A model generated the notes under the pieces. That model did no database searches and was not told where the DNA came from. It saw only the letters and a list, made by a program, of their open reading frames with translations. 64,000 nt of DNA from the NCBI RefSeq assembly GCF_013450295.1, contig NZ_SKBR01000002.1:823501-887500 (forward strand), in the 5' to 3' direction. This document shows positions 62,096 through 64,000 of this stretch, piece by piece. The DNA comes from Streptomyces sp. AJS327. GTDB taxonomy: Bacteria; Actinomycetota; Actinomycetes; Streptomycetales; Streptomycetaceae. The first letter of the stretch is position 1; the number at the start of each line of letters is the position of its first letter. Position numbers and translations under genes: made by a program.

Positions 62096-62125
62096 TTGCG
62101 GGAATTCGCGAAGTTCATCTAGGCT
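62096..62125 (+). promoter_or_regulatory. Candidate promoter upstream of dapA
   Basis: TTGCGG (62096-62101) and TAGGCT (62120-62125) are spaced by 18 bases. GGAATTCGCGAAGTTC in the spacer is close to palindromic. Transcription from here would begin just before the hairpin at 62134-62177, giving dapA a leader. Confidence 0.45.
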
Positions 62126-62133
62126 GAATAAAC

Positions 62134-62177
62134 GGGCTCGGTACTGTCTGAACCCCCGAGCGGACAGTGCCGGGTCC
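62134..62177 (+). terminator. 15-bp stem-loop in the thyX-dapA interval
   Basis: Bases 62134-62148 pair with 62163-62177 as RNA (three G-U pairs), loop of 14 bases, followed by TTCTTCC. It may end thyX transcription or, with the promoter just upstream, attenuate dapA. Confidence 0.65.
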
Positions 62178-62215
62178 TTCTTCCGCCGCTCTCACCTCCC
62201 CCGAAGGAGGCTTCA

Positions 62216-62233
62216 GTGGTGAGCTGCGAGTAG
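62216..62233 (+). CDS. Possible five-codon leader ORF before dapA
   Basis: GTG GTG AGC TGC GAG TAG lies five bases after a perfect ribosome site AAGGAGG (62204-62210). No other start is close enough to use that site, and dapA's ATG 62244 lacks one. Translation of this leader may hand ribosomes to dapA by re-initiation. Too short to prove by sequence. Confidence 0.4.
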   Translation: MVSCE

Positions 62234-62243
62234 CGTGGACCCT

Positions 62244-63143
62244 ATGGCTCCGACCTCCACACCGCAGACGCCCTTCGGGCGGGTCCTGACCGCGATGGTC
62301 ACACCGTTCACTGCTGAGGGCGCCCTCGACCTCGACGGCGCGCAGCGGCTCGCCGCCCATCTGGTGGACGCCGGTAACGACGGCCTGATCGTCAACGGCA
62401 CCACCGGAGAGTCCCCCACCACCAGTGACGCGGAGAAAGCCGAGCTGGTCCGGGCGGTCGCGGAGGCCGTCGGAGACCGCGCCCACGTCGTCGCCGGAGC
62501 CGGTACCAACGACACCGCGCACAGCCTCGACCTCGCCCGCGCCGCCGAGCGCGCGGGCGCGCACGGTCTCCTCGCGGTGACGCCGTACTACAGCAAGCCG
62601 CCGCAGGAGGGGCTCTACCGCCACTTCACCGCGATCGCGGACGCCACCGAGCTACCCGTGATGCTCTACGACATCCCCGGCCGCAGTGGCGTGCCCATCA
62701 ACACCGAGACCATCGTGCGTCTCGCCGAGCACCCCCGCATCGTCGCGAACAAGGACGCGAAGGGTGACCTCGGCCGGGCCAGCTGGGCCATCGCGACCAG
62801 CGGACTGGCCTGGTACAGCGGTGACGATATGCTGAACCTGCCGCTGCTGTCGGTCGGGGCTATCGGATACGTCTCGGTCGTCGGCCACCTCGTGACCCCT
62901 GAGCTGCGGGCCATGATCGACGCCCATCTCAGCGGGGACGTCGCCAAGGCCACCGAGATTCACCAGAAGCTGCTGCCGGTCTTCACCGGCATGTTCCGCA
63001 CCCAGGGCGTGATCACCACCAAGGCGGCACTGACCCTGCGCGGTCTTCCCGCCGGACCACTCCGGCTTCCCTTGACCGAGCTGACCCCGGAAGAAACCGA
63101 ACAGCTGAAGCACGATCTCGCACACGGCGGGGTACAGCTCTGA
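62244..63143 (+). CDS. dapA: 4-hydroxy-tetrahydrodipicolinate synthase
   Basis: 299 residues. The aldolase-type barrel has TAMVTPFTAEGALDLDG, GTTGESPTTSDAEK, TPYYSKPPQEGLYRHF (with the proton-relay tyrosine), YDIPGRSGVP and the Schiff-base lysine in VANKDAKGDLGRA (about residue 170). It condenses pyruvate with aspartate semialdehyde, feeding dapB. I chose ATG 62244 by comparison with the family; GTG 62235 is also in frame. No ribosome site is close, see the leader. Confidence 0.95.
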   Translation: MAPTSTPQTPFGRVLTAMVTPFTAEGALDLDGAQRLAAHLVDAGNDGLIVNGTTGESPTTSDAEKAELVRAVAEAVGDRAHVVAGAGTNDTAHSLDLARAAERAGAHGLLAVTPYYSKPPQEGLYRHFTAIADATELPVMLYDIPGRSGVPINTETIVRLAEHPRIVANKDAKGDLGRASWAIATSGLAWYSGDDMLNLPLLSVGAIGYVSVVGHLVTPELRAMIDAHLSGDVAKATEIHQKLLPVFTGMFRTQGVITTKAALTLRGLPAGPLRLPLTELTPEETEQLKHDLAHGGVQL

Positions 63144-63238
63144 ATCACTGACGTCATAACCGCATATGGGTTTCGGTTCGCGACTGCCCGGATCGGGACC
63201 GCATGGCCGTACCAATCACGTACGCATCACGAATAACG

Positions 63239-63273
63239 CGCGCGCCACGTGCCCAGGGGGTGCGTGGCGCGCG
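63239..63273 (+). terminator. 11-bp hairpin between dapA and rnj
   Basis: CGCGCGCCACG (63239-63249) is complementary to CGTGGCGCGCG (63263-63273). It lies just before the rnj ribosome site (AAGGAGAG), so it can terminate dapA or shape the rnj leader. Confidence 0.6.
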
Positions 63274-63289
63274 TGAGTAAGGAGAGACT

Positions 63290-64000
63290 TTGAGCCATCC
63301 CCATCCCGAGCTCGGCCCGCCACCGAAGCTCGCCGAAGGCGGCATGCGCGTCACGCCGCTGGGCGGGCTCGGTGAGATCGGCCGCAACATGACCGTCTTC
63401 GAATACGGAGGCCGGTTGCTGATCGTCGACTGCGGTGTGCTGTTCCCCGAGGAGGAACAGCCGGGAATCGATCTGATCCTTCCCGACTTCAGCTCGATCC
63501 GGGACCGCCTCGACGACATCGACGGAATCGTCCTCACCCACGGGCACGAGGACCACATCGGCGGCGTCCCCTATCTGCTCCGGGAGAAGGCGGACATCCC
63601 GCTGATCGGCTCCAAGCTGACCCTCGCCCTCATCGAGGCGAAGCTCCAGGAGCACCGGATCCGGCCGTACACACTGGAGGTCGCCGAGGGCGACCAGGAG
63701 CGCGTCGGCCCCTTCGACTGCGAGTTCGTCTCGGTCAACCACTCCATCCCGGACGCCCTGGCGGTCACCATTCGCACCCCCGCGGGCACGGTGGTGCACA
63801 CCGGCGACTTCAAGATGGACCAGCTGCCGCTCGACGGCCGCCTCACCGACCTGCGGGCCTTCGCCCGGCTCGGTGAAGAGGGGATCGACCTGCTGCTGAG
63901 CGACTCCACCAACGCCGAGGTGCCGGGCTTCGTCCCGCCGGAACGGGAGATCTCCCAGGTACTCCGGCAGGTCTTCGCCTCCGCCCAGAAGCGCATCATC
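63290..64000 (+). CDS. rnj: Ribonuclease J, 3' truncated by the window end
   Basis: 237 residues visible, running off the right edge. The start TTG 63290 follows AAGGAGAG at good spacing. RVTPLGGLGEIGRNMTVFEYGGRLLIVDCG and the metallo-beta-lactamase motif LTHGHEDHIGG, then SVNHSIPDALAVTIRTPAGTVVHTGDFKMD, identify RNase J, an exo/endoribonuclease in mRNA decay and rRNA maturation. The dapA-rnj order is conserved in streptomycetes. Confidence 0.96.
   Translation, partial: MSHPHPELGPPPKLAEGGMRVTPLGGLGEIGRNMTVFEYGGRLLIVDCGVLFPEEEQPGIDLILPDFSSIRDRLDDIDGIVLTHGHEDHIGGVPYLLREKADIPLIGSKLTLALIEAKLQEHRIRPYTLEVAEGDQERVGPFDCEFVSVNHSIPDALAVTIRTPAGTVVHTGDFKMDQLPLDGRLTDLRAFARLGEEGIDLLLSDSTNAEVPGFVPPEREISQVLRQVFASAQKRII

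Noticed and set aside
63239..63273. Hairpin before rnj as a riboswitch
   Set aside because: It is a simple stem with no conserved aptamer core, so only a hairpin is called.

Overview
The window is a high-G+C actinobacterial chromosome segment, most likely from Streptomyces or a very close relative. The evidence is the strong GC bias at third codon positions, the many GTG and TTG starts, rare TTA codons confined to accessory genes, a conservon (cvnABCD), and a gene order matching what I remember of the S. coelicolor dxr-to-rnj region (from memory, not searched). No tRNA, rRNA, CRISPR array, insertion sequence or phage was seen.

Layout. 1-4.2 kb: the end of a Uma2-type protein, a perfect terminator hairpin, a long gene-free stretch and a four-gene conservon. 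4.3-13 kb: dxr, a site-2 protease and ispG (two non-mevalonate isoprenoid enzymes flanking an intramembrane protease), two GNAT acetyltransferases, proS and a divergent aminoglycoside-kinase-like gene. 13.3-14.4 kb: a ferritin-like protein and a lipoprotein. 14.6-23 kb: the translation/transcription cluster rimP-nusA-ylxR-infB-DUF503-rbfA-truB-ribF. 23-30 kb: a P-loop NTPase coupled to an anchored solute-binding-fold protein, then a giant proline-rich MinD/EspI-like protein.

31-53 kb is a complete type VII (ESX) secretion locus: eccE with a coupled companion, eccB, a mycosin, two WXG100 proteins, eccC, eccD and a bldB-like regulator. It also carries accessory modules: two cassettes each made of a small helical protein followed by a large WXG-type protein, a second mycosin, a lipoprotein and a membrane-anchored beta-propeller protein. 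Parts of these modules are clearly lower in G+C and carry TTA codons, so the accessory layer looks exchangeable and dependent on the bldA leucyl tRNA, while the core machinery looks ancestral.

53-64 kb returns to housekeeping: rpsO-pnp with an intercistronic hairpin, an M16 peptidase, dapB, small membrane proteins, thyX interrupted by an intein, dapA and the start of the RNase J gene. The strongest special findings are the thyX intein with an HNH-like domain, the TTA-bearing mosaic type VII modules, and an unusual leader upstream of dapA.
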